DNA of 64,000 nucleotides from Caulochytrium protostelioides (Eukaryota > Chytridiomycota > Caulochytriomycetes > Caulochytriales > Caulochytriaceae), in the NCBI GenBank assembly GCA_003615045.1, contig ML014190.1:17711-81710 (forward strand), written 5' to 3'. The notes beneath the pieces are model-generated. The model did no database searches. It saw only the letters and a list, made by a program, of their open reading frames with translations, and had not been told where the DNA came from. The translations under genes and the position numbers were made by a program. Below, piece by piece: positions 50,999 through 61,120 of this stretch (its first letter is position 1; the number at the start of each line of letters is the position of its first letter).

Positions 50999-53920
50999 CG
51001 TGGCCTACGGGATCAGCGGGAGGATGGGGAGAGGGAGGAGGGGCGAGCACGGGGGTGCAGAAGCAGAAGGGGGCTGCACAACACGAAATCATCAATCGAA
51101 AAAGCAGTACATAGCATGATCATCAAAGAGTGAGTGACCTTGGTCATGGAATCGGTGCATCGCGTCTGAAGGCCGTCTAGCCGGGGCTGCACCCTGGCAT
51201 TTCACGGAGAGGGGAACCATGGTCGTGCGCAGGACCGTCGTTGGCATGTGTGGAGCAATGATCATGGGCCGACGGCTGGATCTTCTCGAGCGACGGTGTT
51301 GCTGGCACCATGCCGAGGCCGCCGAGGCCGGGGCACAGGTCATTTTCCGTGGTCCCTGGTTCGTGAGCTGGCAAGCCAGCCAGCAAGCCTGCGAGGTGGA
51401 GTAGCGGGCATCGGCAAGGCACCCTTCCCCTTCTGCTGGCTATGCTGTTCACATGGCGGCATCATCAGCGGATGACCCTTCTGCTGGCCTGAACCATTAT
51501 CGAACAGGACCGCCACGACCTCGGCACCGGCACCAGCATCAGCATCAGCATCAGCATCAGCATCAGCATCAGCATCAGCATCAGCTCGAGGCGGCATCAG
51601 CAGAGCTCGTGGTCTACGGCACGGCATCGCGGACGGCGGCAGCGAGGTGCGGCGCGGCGCGATGGGCTCCCCGTGCGCCGGAGGAGAAGTGGTAGCCGAG
51701 CGAGGTCGTGAATCGACCTGGAAAGGAAGGGCTTTACCTGTCGGGTGATGTGGGACAGGGAGCGTCACGGTGGAGAGGTAGGGACGGAGAAGGGAGATGC
51801 CGTTATTGGGAAAGGTGTCAGCCGGAAGAGTGGACACTGCCGCGTGGCGTCACGGACGTGGCGACGGCCGCCGGACACGGCAGGACGACGCGTCGTCCTG
51901 CGAAGAGGCGCCGATACGCATATTCGAGTCTTGAGCGGCCCTGCGACGCCGGCCCTGCGACGGTGGGCGCGGGTAGCGCTGCGGGAGGCCCGAGCGGCCA
52001 GCGCTCCACGCTGCTGGGCGGTGCCACGCCCACGCTCGGCACGGCACGGCGCGGCGCGGCGCGGCGCGGCACGGGTGCGAGAGCCAGCACGAGCGAGAGA
52101 GACCGACGGGCCTGCGGACGGGTCCAATGCATCGCATCGCATCGCATCGCAGACGCCGCGAGGGGCCGGGACGGCGGGCCGCAGCTCGCGGGCGGCAGCC
52201 GCGGCCTCGCACGCGGCGTGAGCGAGCGGTTCCGGCAAGCACAGGCCACAGGCGCCCGGCAGGCCTGCACGCGCATAGGCGGTGCGAACGGCCGAGAGGC
52301 ACCGCGGCGCCGCCCGGGGGCCCTACGTGCCGCAGACGGCGTTGACGGCGGCAGCGCCGAGCTCGGCGCGGCTCGGCGCGGCGCGGCTCGGCGGAGCGGT
52401 CGCGGCCAGCACGACGCGCCTCCCCCGTGATTGTGCGAGGCCTTCGCCTCCTTCACGGCCGCCGCGTCCGCCGCGTCCGCATTCAGCGCCTCCCGGCGAA
52501 GGTCGACACGCGCCGGGGGCGCATGGCGCAAGACGAAAGGAAGAGCGCCGCTTCAGGCCCGCCACCGGACGTGTTTCATGCTCATGAAGCGCTTCGTGGC
52601 CCACGCTGAGACCCGGAACATGCGCCGGCCATCGGATCGGCACAACGACCACGAGAGACGGGTGCGCATCAGCAACCGGGTCAACGGCTGCCTACGGCAT
52701 GTGCTAATGACAGGGCGTGCGCAACCTCGCCCTCCATGGCAATGCGAGGGCCACTGCATGCGATCATCCCGAGCTGGCACCGCCCATGAGCGGCGCGAGC
52801 GCGGTCAGTCCCCAGGCGCAACGCCGGATGATGGCGCGTAGCAGCAGGCCGGATCCTCCAGTATCCGGCATTGCTATCATGCATCCGATCTGTCGATCAT
52901 GCATCTGATCATGCATCTGATCGCCCATGCGCGTGGACCATCGCGACCTATGAAGTCTAGCGATGTCTGGGCTTTTCATCGAATGAGCGGCGCGCGGTGG
53001 AGCCTAATCATGGCCTCTACCCCCTCCCTGGCGGCCCTCCGGGGACGCTTCGTCTTGGTCCCGCCGTTGCGCGGCCGCCTCGGTGAGCAGCGGGAACCGC
53101 CGGAGTCGACAGCAGACGGCATGAACCCCCGGACGGCCCATCGGGCCCAGCATCGCACCCATCACCCCACCTTTTCCCCGCTCGAGCGCGACCCCGGTCC
53201 GGGCCGTGGGCGCCCGCCGCGGCCGCCGCCGTCGCCATCGCTGCTGCCGCGCTCGGGTTTCGATCCAAACAGAACGCCGATCGCATGCGCGGCACGCCCG
53301 GTCGGATGCCGTGTCAGGCGAAGCGAGGCGGAGTTTTGCGACAGGCCGGCCGGGCCCGAGACGCCCGTGGTTCGGTGTTTCCATCCGGTCGATGCGGTAT
53401 GGCGCGGCGAGGACGGCGGGAGGGCCGGCCGTCGCCGTCACATGGGACCAGCGGCCCGCAGAACGGCGTCGTGGGTAGCAGCGTCGGGTCGCTGCGGCGG
53501 CTCTGAAACGGCTGCGGCCCAGCGTAACCGACGCTCCAGGGCACGCGTGTACCGGGGCACCGACGATCCCCGCGGCGCCACCATGCCGGTGCCCATGCTC
53601 ATGCTCCAGGGAGGCCTCGAGTATGCCGCAGGGCGAGACGGCGTCGAACCGAACGTCGAACTCGCCTTCACGGGCACGTGGCAGGATACCCCATCGCCAC
53701 GTGGCTTTTTGGTCATTCCACCCGCCCGCCCGCCACATGCTCCGAGACCGTGCCATCCAGCCCGATCCATCGTGTCATCCGAGATCATCGCGGCCAATGC
53801 AGACCTTGAGGCAGCGAGCATCCCCGTCCGCCTCGCTTCCCTCAAGCGGGCCACTCTGACCCTTCGCTGATCCCGCCTTCCTGCCCGCAGTGACGACGGC
53901 CTCCGGCCGACGCGGTCGCT
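50999..53920. other. Long intergenic region, no supported gene
   Basis: About 2.9 kb. It contains a catcag hexamer array (51534-51585), a gcggc run near 52045-52075, a catcg run at 52128-52150 and tgatcatgcatc units near 52880-52920. A 323-codon plus-strand frame (52899-53870) and a 250-codon minus-strand frame overlap each other. Both are Arg/Pro/Gly-rich without a domain, and I judge them chance GC-rich frames. Confidence 0.45.
51534..51585. repeat. CATCAG hexanucleotide microsatellite
   Basis: About 8.5 uninterrupted copies of cagcat in intergenic DNA. In one frame it would encode alternating His-Gln, but no supported gene covers it. Confidence 0.95.
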
Positions 53921-55228
53921 ATGGTTCAGGTCCAGGTGTTCCTCTATCCGCCGGGAGCCGGCCTGCACCACTTCCTGCTCATCGCCGACACGATCGTGCT
54001 GGCGGTCACCTTTGCCTATGTCTTCTCGGTGACCCTTCGATCGCACTATACGAGCCTCTCGTCATCATGGCTCGGCGTCACGGGCCAGCTCTCGGGGCTG
54101 CTCGCCGGCCTCTGGGGCTTCAACCTCGTCTGGGCCTACTTTGCCTTCCGCTGGCGCCACGCCGTGCTGCGCCACCCGCGCGACCAGGAGAACGTCGCGG
54201 CCATGCTCGACCGCGCCACGACAAGGCCCTTCTGGCACGTCTGGTGGTCCTCCCTCCGCGGCGTGCCCCTCAACGGCCCCTCGCGCTCCGCCACCGCCTC
54301 CCGCCAGTTCCCGACGCCGGCCGCTGCTGTCGCCGCCGCTGCCAAAAAGAACGCCTATGAACCCGCCATCCTGGCCTCCGTGCGCACAAGCCCCGTGGAC
54401 ACCTCGCCGACCGCGACGCCCGCGATCCTCCCGCTCGCCCTGCCGCCCCACGGCGCCGCTGGCGCCGCGTCCTCGGTCCCCGCGGGGCTCGACGGCCACG
54501 CCAGCGCCGGCGGCCGCGCCGGCGCCGCGCTCGCCATGGCCATGGCCGGCCCCAACGCCACCGCGGCGCCGCCGCTGCCGCGCGCGTCCGTCTCCTCCGT
54601 CGTATACCGCGGCAACACGTGGAGCAGCGGCAACGGCCACTCCCTCACGCGGCGCGGGATCGCGGCGGCGCTCGGGAACGCCAACGGGTCGAGCCTGCTC
54701 ATGCTAGGCCCGAACGGCGGTGGCGCCGCCGCGAGCAGTCTGATGCCCGGGATGGACGGCGGCGGCGACGGGTTCACGGTCGGCGGCCTGCCGCGAATCC
54801 CGGACGAGAGCACGCTGCCGCCACCGGTGCCAAGCCTGACGCCGTCGCTGTTCTCGCCGACGACCGAAGCCGCTCTCGCCGGATTCACAGCGGCGCCCGC
54901 GACGCGCAAAGCCCCGCTGTACGAAGAGGTGGTCGTGACGCGCTCGCTGTGGTGGTGGGTCGTTCTGCAGATCATCGAAGTGGCGAAGCTGTTCGTGACG
55001 GCGCTGTCGCTGTTCTTCCTGCTCAAGGCCTACGCCATCTTTGAGGCCGATCTCGCCGCGACGCAATACAACAACGCGTCAGGCAGCACCATCCATTTCC
55101 TGCAGACCGCCAAGACCGAGAGCCTCGCTGCGGTCGTCATTGCCTGTGTGTATATCGGCGTCGCGACGGCGCAGCTGTTCCTGAGTATGGTCTGGATCGG
55201 CTGGACGATGGCGCAAGTCCGCGACTAG
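53921..55228 (+). CDS. Predicted four-TM membrane protein, unknown function
   Basis: The 435-aa product has two hydrophobic helices near the N-terminus (residues about 15-40, FLLIADTIVLAVTFAYVFSV, and about 52-77, LSGLLAGLWGFNLVWAYFAF) and two near the C-terminus (about 345-370, WWWVVLQIIEVAKLFVTALS, and about 403-430, AAVVIACVYIGVATAQLFLS). A 260-residue loop between them is Ala/Pro/Ser-rich and probably disordered. A basic segment (RWRHAVLRH) follows TM2, suggesting that the loop is cytoplasmic by the positive-inside rule (inference). I do not recognise the family. The ATG at 53921 directly precedes a plausible N-terminus. Single exon. Confidence 0.8.
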   Translation: MVQVQVFLYPPGAGLHHFLLIADTIVLAVTFAYVFSVTLRSHYTSLSSSWLGVTGQLSGLLAGLWGFNLVWAYFAFRWRHAVLRHPRDQENVAAMLDRATTRPFWHVWWSSLRGVPLNGPSRSATASRQFPTPAAAVAAAAKKNAYEPAILASVRTSPVDTSPTATPAILPLALPPHGAAGAASSVPAGLDGHASAGGRAGAALAMAMAGPNATAAPPLPRASVSSVVYRGNTWSSGNGHSLTRRGIAAALGNANGSSLLMLGPNGGGAAASSLMPGMDGGGDGFTVGGLPRIPDESTLPPPVPSLTPSLFSPTTEAALAGFTAAPATRKAPLYEEVVVTRSLWWWVVLQIIEVAKLFVTALSLFFLLKAYAIFEADLAATQYNNASGSTIHFLQTAKTESLAAVVIACVYIGVATAQLFLSMVWIGWTMAQVRD

Positions 55229-56147
55229 ATTCATCGGCAAGCTGTATTCACTTCTGTTCAAGCTGGTCACGGCATCCTTACCTTCTCCATATGATACCGA
55301 TTGTAATCCCATAGCACGCACACGCGATCGAGACATGAAGGGGGCGTTTGCGCCGGTCGTTGCGGTGTCACCTAAAGGACACGGTGGCGGTTGGTTCACC
55401 AGCTGGCACCAACGAGACCGTGCTCTGGGCTGCGGTATACGCGCAACACGGTGAAATGTCGACGTTACGAGCCACCGAGCCAACACACGCGGCCACGCTG
55501 TGCATCGGCGCGGCGGGGGTTAAGTCAAAAAGGAAAAAAAAAAAAGATCGGCCTCGCCAGGGGTGAAGCATGCTCGATGGCCCCGCATGGTCCCCCGGAC
55601 CGGCCTTCACCCCTCGGGCGCCGATCCCTCAAGATCAGCCAGGGGCCCCGGCCGCCGGCGACGAGGGGCTCCCCAGGCCCATGGTGGCATTAGCCTTGAC
55701 TTGCCCAGGCGCTCGCTCTAGCACGGGCGGCACCGGCGTGAGGCCACGCCGTCAAGGCCAGAGCTTGGCCGTCGCATCGCTCGAGTATGAATCGGAGTTT
55801 CCCGTCTGTGGGATGCGGCGCGCCTCGCGAGGAGAGGCCCGCCTCGCGAGGAGAGGCCCGCCTTCAACAGCCCCCATGCTGTCATCCGGCCTTCGCGCCA
55901 CACCGCCGATCCCACTTCGTTGTTGCTCCCGCTCGGCAAGATCGCCCCCGATTTTTCCTTACTTTTCTGTGTTTGCGTCTGGCTGGATCCTAGACCCCTT
56001 GACCGCTTTTCCATTTCCTGACCAACCCTAAAAACGTCTCGCTTGACCCGAACCTCCAAGCGCCACCCGACACTGGGCCGCTTATTCCCGACTGAGGACC
56101 CTGATCCATCCTCCGAAGGCGCGACCGCCCCCGGCACGCTCGTCGCC
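55229..56147. other. Intergenic region
   Basis: About 920 bp. It contains a 12-base A run near 55539 and a 20-bp direct repeat (cctcgcgaggagaggcccg units at about 55823-55861). The 105 bases before the syntaxin ATG are open in frame from a TTG but look like 5' UTR. Confidence 0.5.
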
Positions 56148-57020
56148 ATGGCCATGATGGAGGACCCATACTACGGGGTCAAAGACGACATCGAAGCCGG
56201 TCTGCAGACGCTGAACCGGCAGGTCGCCCAATGGCAGCGCCTCACCGCCACGCCGGCGAGCCCGCCGCAGATCACGGCCAGCGCCGATGAGATCCGCAAC
56301 ACGCTCGGCACCATCGAGATGGACCTCAACGACCTCGAGGACACCGTCCGCATCGTCGAGGCCAACCCGACGCGCTTCCACTTGACGACCGCCGAAGTCC
56401 AGGAGCGCCGGCGGTTTATCGCGCAGGCGCGGCAAGCGCTGCAGCAGCGGCGCGCCTTGCTGAAGGCCGGCGGCGGCGCCGGCGGTGCGATGGGTGGCGC
56501 AGCACAGCCGCCCATCCAGCGATCCGCGGCCGTGACATCGCCCACGACCACGGGTAGGCCCGCACTTATGGGCGGCGGGCCGGGCGTCGGCCGCTCGGCC
56601 GACGTGGAGGATCCATCGCGCGCCGCGCTGTTCGGAGCGTCTGGGAAAGGCGGCAGCTACCATGCCTACCAGGGCCTGGAAGCGCCGCTGCCGGCCGAGA
56701 CGAATGCGGCGTTCATGGACCGCGAGCAGCAGCAGCAGCAGCAGCTCATGCGGCGGCAGGACGACCAGCTGGATCAAGTGATGCATACGGTCGGCAACAT
56801 GAAAGAAGTTGCGTACGTCATTGGCCGCGAGCTTGAAGACCAGGCCGTGCTTCTGGATGACCTGGAGGTCAAGGTCGACTCGGCATCGGGCAAGCTCCAG
56901 CTCGGGATGAACCGCATGCGTGACTTTATCAAGTCCAACTCTGATACGAAGCAGCAGTGGACGATCATCTGTCTGATCATCGTGCTCATCATCCTGATCA
57001 TTCTGGTCATCTATATCTAA
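56148..57020 (+). CDS. Syntaxin-6-type Qc-SNARE
   Basis: This 290-aa protein is a tail-anchored SNARE for endosome/trans-Golgi fusion. The start at 56148 gives MAMMEDPYYGVKDDI, aligning with the MEDPFF opening of syntaxin 6; a TTG-opened extension upstream is ignored. The N-terminal syntaxin-6 domain (about 1-105) includes LGTIEMDLNDLEDTVRIVEANP, a hallmark block. A Gly/Ala-rich linker and a short poly-Gln run (about 190-196) precede the Qc SNARE motif (about 200-262, QLDQVMHTVGNMKEVAYVIG), whose zero-layer Gln lies in LEDQAVLLDDLE. The last 20 residues are the TM anchor (IICLIIVLIILIILVIYI). The gene converges with WDR70 across an 80-bp gap containing a T-rich tract. Confidence 0.95.
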   Translation: MAMMEDPYYGVKDDIEAGLQTLNRQVAQWQRLTATPASPPQITASADEIRNTLGTIEMDLNDLEDTVRIVEANPTRFHLTTAEVQERRRFIAQARQALQQRRALLKAGGGAGGAMGGAAQPPIQRSAAVTSPTTTGRPALMGGGPGVGRSADVEDPSRAALFGASGKGGSYHAYQGLEAPLPAETNAAFMDREQQQQQQLMRRQDDQLDQVMHTVGNMKEVAYVIGRELEDQAVLLDDLEVKVDSASGKLQLGMNRMRDFIKSNSDTKQQWTIICLIIVLIILIILVIYI

Positions 57021-57061
57021 ACGGCTTCGATCATCGAAGCCCCTTCAATGTCACATGTTCA

Positions 57062-57084
57062 TGTTTGTTTTTTGTTTTTTTTTT
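57062..57084. terminator. T-rich tract between convergent genes
   Basis: The 80-bp gap between the syntaxin stop and the WDR70 stop contains a T run (g/t, with one stretch of 10 T). It reads as A-rich on the other strand and may contribute to 3'-end formation of one or both genes. This is inference from position only. Confidence 0.35.
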
Positions 57085-57102
57085 CACAAGGCCCGTATCC
57101 GA

Positions 57103-59184
57103 CTAGGCCAGGCGCTGTTGCTTGGCAGCTGGCGGCCTATGGCCCTCCTCATCGCTGCTCGAGTCCGCAGCAAGGATCGGCGTCGGCTGGTTCTTGGCGT
57201 ACGCCGGCGTCACCCAGCGCGGATCGCGCTCCGCATCGGCCGCATGGCGCAGAATCGCTTCACGGGGATCCATCTTCCACGCTTCGTCGGCCTCCGGGTT
57301 CTGCCCGAGCTGCCGCAGGGTCCGCTGCAGCTGGCCCTCGGCCACATGGCCGTCCTGGCCGCGGCCCTGGCGCGTCGCCTCCGGTGGCGCAGGACCCACG
57401 CGCGCCGCCGACGTGTCCTCCGCGTGCAGGCCGCGCTTGGCGCCGCCCGCGGGCCGCTGCGTCGGATCATTGACGTCGCGCGACGCATACGGCGCGATGA
57501 TCGGATAGGCCTGTCGCTCATCGATGTGGACGACGGCATCCTGGCGACGCGTGAAGGCGGGCAGCTTGGCGAGGGCGCAGCGGAGGCCGCGGCGCGGGAC
57601 CGCGTCGTCGTCGTGGTAGAAGGCATGCACGGCGCCGGAAGCCGTGCTCGCGAACAGCTGGTGAGTCGTGCGGTGCCACGCGACGTGGACGACCTCGTCG
57701 TTCGCCGCTGTCGCGGCGGCCCCGGCGTCCGTGGGCAGGACGACGTCAGGATGCGTCCGACCGCCGGTGGCGACATCAAGCACATGCAGGCACCCCCGGC
57801 CCGCGGGCGCCGTCCCGCCGCAAACGAGGAAGCGCCGGTTGGGCGAGAAAGCGACGTTGGCGGCGTCCGAGCGCGACGGGAGGTCGGCCCACGTGGCCAC
57901 CGGCCGGTCGGCGCGGCGCAAGTCGAAGAGCAACACGGCGCCGGCGCTAGCACATCGCACGGCGAGCGACACGTCATCCACGCAGGCCGCGAGCGCGCTG
58001 GGGCGCATCGCAGACGCGCCGCCCGCGGCGCCGGCGAGTGCTATGGTGGCGGTCGGCCGGAAGTACGGGCCGCCGGTCGGGTAGATGCGGACGAGGCCGT
58101 CGGACCCGCCGACGGCGAGCCGCGCGCCCGTGCGGCCGAGGTAGCTGAGGCAGGTCAGGCCGAGGCGGGCGGCGGGGTTGGCGGCGCGGACGGCGACGGT
58201 GGCGGTGGCGGCGCGGCGCTCGGGATGCCACAGGCGGACCGTGGCATCGAGGGCAGCGGTGGCGAGCTGAGATTCGTCCTGCGGGTGCCAGACGCCGGCG
58301 ACGAGACCCGCCACGTGGCCCTGAGTGTGGCGCTGGTCGCGTAGATAAGGGTCGCCCTTCGCGAAGGTCTGCTGCTCGGAGCCGTCGGCGGCATAGACTT
58401 TTGCATACCATGCCGTCGATACGATAGAAAACAGCGCGCCGCGCGCGGACCATGCGAGCGAGACGATCGGGTTGCCCTCGGCGGGCTGCACGATTTGCTC
58501 GGTCGGCTGGAGATCGGCCTTCATCGAGGCAAACCGCCACAGGTTGACGATGCAGTCGTTCCCGCCCGTGACCATCGAGCCGCCCGACGGATCCAGGGCC
58601 AGTGCCGTGGCCATCTTGGTATGGTTCGACAGCACCGCGTGGCTCGATGGGACGGCGTCAAGTTGCGCCGTGCCATCCTCGTCGCTATCGCTATCGCTAT
58701 CGCTCGCGCCACCATCACTCTCGGTGATGCTGCGAGCTGCGACGGATTGCGATGGCGACACCGCCGGTCCAGAGCCCGTCCGTTGAGGGCTTATTGATCG
58801 TGCTGGTGGGCCCGTCAGCGGCGGGCGCGACAACGACGACGACGCCTGGGGGACGTCGGATGGCGAGGAAGACGGCTTCAGATCGGCTGAAGGCCGATTG
58901 CGAGGCACGGCGGAGTCGTCTGATCGCAGACGGGAGGGCGGTGGCGCGCTGCTGCCGCTGCCGTTGCCGTTGCCAGGGCCACGGTGCGAACCGCCACGTG
59001 GCGGGCCGGCATTATGGCTAACGCGTTGGCCGCCGCGGCCGCCGCGATGCCCGCCGCCACGGCCGCCGCCACGGCCGCCGCCGTCATGGCGCTTTGATGA
59101 CCGCGCCGCATCGCCAAAGGCCTGCGGGAACATCTCGGCCATGGCGCCAAGGCCCGGCTCCGATAAGTCTAGACGCTTAGACAT
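57103..59184 (-). CDS. WDR70 homologue, WD40-repeat protein
   Basis: The 693-aa protein has an RGG/His-rich N-terminus (residues about 30-70), a disordered acidic stretch ending in DSDSDSDEDG, then WD40 repeats (about 180-500). The first WD repeat region (NHTKMATALALDPSGGSMVTGG, NLWRFASM) and the block KGDPYLRD-TQGHVAGLVAGVWHP match WDR70. So does the C-terminal tail (DPREAILRHAADAERDPRWVTPAYAKNQPTPI and the SSSDEEG end), which is diagnostic of WDR70. WDR70 is a nuclear protein linked in yeast and human cells to histone H2B ubiquitination and DNA-break repair (family knowledge). The ATG at 59184 starts MSKRLDLSE. Single exon. Some WD blades are interrupted by Ala-rich insertions. Confidence 0.9.
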   Translation of the reverse strand: MSKRLDLSEPGLGAMAEMFPQAFGDAARSSKRHDGGGRGGGRGGGHRGGRGGQRVSHNAGPPRGGSHRGPGNGNGSGSSAPPPSRLRSDDSAVPRNRPSADLKPSSSPSDVPQASSSLSRPPLTGPPARSISPQRTGSGPAVSPSQSVAARSITESDGGASDSDSDSDEDGTAQLDAVPSSHAVLSNHTKMATALALDPSGGSMVTGGNDCIVNLWRFASMKADLQPTEQIVQPAEGNPIVSLAWSARGALFSIVSTAWYAKVYAADGSEQQTFAKGDPYLRDQRHTQGHVAGLVAGVWHPQDESQLATAALDATVRLWHPERRAATATVAVRAANPAARLGLTCLSYLGRTGARLAVGGSDGLVRIYPTGGPYFRPTATIALAGAAGGASAMRPSALAACVDDVSLAVRCASAGAVLLFDLRRADRPVATWADLPSRSDAANVAFSPNRRFLVCGGTAPAGRGCLHVLDVATGGRTHPDVVLPTDAGAAATAANDEVVHVAWHRTTHQLFASTASGAVHAFYHDDDAVPRRGLRCALAKLPAFTRRQDAVVHIDERQAYPIIAPYASRDVNDPTQRPAGGAKRGLHAEDTSAARVGPAPPEATRQGRGQDGHVAEGQLQRTLRQLGQNPEADEAWKMDPREAILRHAADAERDPRWVTPAYAKNQPTPILAADSSSDEEGHRPPAAKQQRLA

Positions 59185-59734
59185 GGTGGCTCAAGCGTCA
59201 AGCGGTCAAGGCGGTCGGGAGAAGGGAGCGGGGTCGGCACGATCGCATCAACCGCGTCAACCGCTACGGGTGGGAGAAGGCTAGCGGGAGCAGGAGACGG
59301 CGATGCGTGGAGACAGCTGTGGCGGCGGCGTGGAGGGTGGACCATCCACGTGGGCGGATGGTGATACGCAGCCTCGCATTTGTATGTTGTCGAAGCATCC
59401 CACAAGCATGCCACCAGCATCTCACAGGCAGGTGCTTCACGTGGCGACGCTTTCTCCGATCATGGCATGGACCAGCGGGTCACGTCACGAAGAAGGCGCA
59501 GCGGGAGCGGCGTCCGCCTCCAGGCGAGGGCCCCTGCGGTGGCGTCGGCCGGCCGACTCCGCTCCGCCCCGCTCCGCCCCGCTTTACCGCATTTACTAGC
59601 CAAGGCCCCGCCGAGATGTGGCGCACCGCACCACCGGAAATGCCAGCAGGCGCGGCATCGCGATCCAACAGCGAAGCGGGGTGCATCATGATCGAATGGT
59701 TACGAGTACAGAAAGCGTCGAGTTCGTTCGCTCC
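59185..59734. other. Intergenic region
   Basis: About 550 bp between the WDR70 start and the BolA3 stop, both on the minus strand. It contains a gctccgcccc direct repeat near 59560-59580. No gene is seen. Confidence 0.5.
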
Positions 59735-60260
59735 TTATGACGACGACGGCGCGGCGAACGTCTTGATGCGGATGCCGTGCATTTCTTTGATGTAGGGCTT
59801 CAGAAGCGTCGTCACGTGGCGGTGCTGCTGGACCGGGCTCATGCCGCGGAAGGCAGCCGAGGTCACTTCAATTTGGTACATCGCGCCACAGCCGCCTAGT
59901 ATTCCATTTCATGAGTTTTGTCACACGTATGAGAGAGCAACGCACGGATCGGGTGAGACCAGACCATCCAGACCATCCTTTCCGCCCCGAGGCGAGGTCG
60001 CGTCGCGGCGACGGTCCGCGCGCAGCGACCGCGCGAGGGATCGGCCATCGAAGGGACTTACCCGAGATATCAGCGACCTCCAGCTTCGTCGGGGACAGCG
60101 ACTTGGTCAGTTCGTTAAATAGGGTCATTTCGCCCTCCGTGGCATTCTCGGTTGACGCTGACGTGGCCATGGAGCGGCGCGCGACAGCGAGTGTCGGAGC
60201 GCGCCCCAGCGGCATTGCCGCCGAGCGCGCCGCCGCCATGCGGCCCCATCGGAGCATCAT
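59735..60260 (-). CDS. BolA3-like mitochondrial iron-sulfur factor, two exons
   Basis: Exon 1 (60260-60062) and exon 2 (59895-59735) join across a 166-bp intron (donor GTAAGT, acceptor ACTAG, phase 1) to give 119 aa. The splice recreates the BolA signature VADISGGCGAMYQIEVTSAAFRG, followed by HRHVTTLLKPYIKEMHGIRIKT. The conserved Cys after GG and the invariant His of the RH region are the expected [2Fe-2S]/glutaredoxin ligands. The N-terminal 35 residues are Arg/Ala/Ser-rich without acids, a typical mitochondrial presequence. BolA3 works with glutaredoxin 5 and NFU1 in delivering Fe-S clusters to lipoate synthase and other mitochondrial targets (family knowledge). Two adjacent ATGs (60260 and 60257) could serve as starts. 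Confidence 0.93.
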
Positions 60261-61120
60261 CGTGGCCGACGGGTATCAGCGATCGCCTTCGGTCGAGTAT
60301 GGGCGGCGTCTCAACGCAGACCGGTGGAGTCAAGTCGGCGTTCCACCAAATCGGGAACGAAGGGCGTCGGCGAAGGGAGAAGCGTCGGGGTCTTAGGGTC
60401 AAGGCGGAGGGCGGGTGAGGGGACGGCCGGCGAGCACCGCATTGTCGGCGCGACGGCGTCCCCACCGATGCCATGTCCTGCAGCGAGCGCCGCCTCGACG
60501 GCCTCGACGGGGTTCTAGTCGCGTGGACGGCGCCGCCAGCGATCACCGGCTCTGGCGGCACCCGCGCGCCGGCACCCGCTCCCGTCCGCGGCGCGGCGGC
60601 GGCCAGCTCCGCGCCACAGGGGCCCCGCGAAGCCGTCCCACCCCGGCGCGGCCGCACCGTCGGAGAGCCCCGCCGCACGCCCCGCCCGGCGCCGGTGCCG
60701 CGTTCCCGTCGCCGGACGGCGGCGATGCGACGCCACCGTTTGGGGACCGCTGGCGGCGGATGCGGGTCGCGGAGGTCCGTGGCGCTCACGAGCGCTGCGG
60801 TCACGGCCCGCACCGCCCCCGATATCCCCCGCAGCACGCATCGTGCCACGACGGCCACGTGCCACGACGGCCACGTGCCACGACGGCCACGGGCCACGAC
60901 GGCCACGGGCCACGGCGGCTCAAGCGCGGCTCGCCCCGCAGCAGCGCCAGCACGCTCCGGTCCTGGGCCACGGTCACGATTCGACGGCTGCCTCGGCGAG
61001 GCCACCACTATCGGCACGCTGCGCAGACGGCCGACCACGACACACTGTCCACGCCTAGGCCCACGCCTCCTCTCGCTCCACCGCGTTCCACGCTGACGAC
61101 CGGCTGACCGGCTGACCATC
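60261..61120. promoter_or_regulatory. Divergent BolA3-TAF9 promoter region with E-box minisatellite
   Basis: 860 bp between the divergent BolA3 (-) and TAF9 (+) starts. No coding sequence is supported. A 16-bp tandem array (60843-60915) creates CACGTG palindromes, which are E-box/bHLH sites, at 60856-60861 and 60872-60877. The regulatory role is inference. Confidence 0.45.
60843..60915. repeat. 16-bp tandem repeat with CACGTG junctions
   Basis: Four full 16-bp units (gtgccacgacggccac; the fourth begins ggg) start at 60843, 60859, 60875 and 60891, with a partial fifth. It lies 205-280 bp upstream of the TAF9 start codon. Confidence 0.95.

Noticed and set aside
52899-53870. 323-codon plus-strand open frame and an overlapping 250-codon minus-strand frame
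   Set aside because: Both are Arg/Pro/Gly-rich with no domain, no good start context and mutual overlap. Such frames are expected by chance at this GC content.
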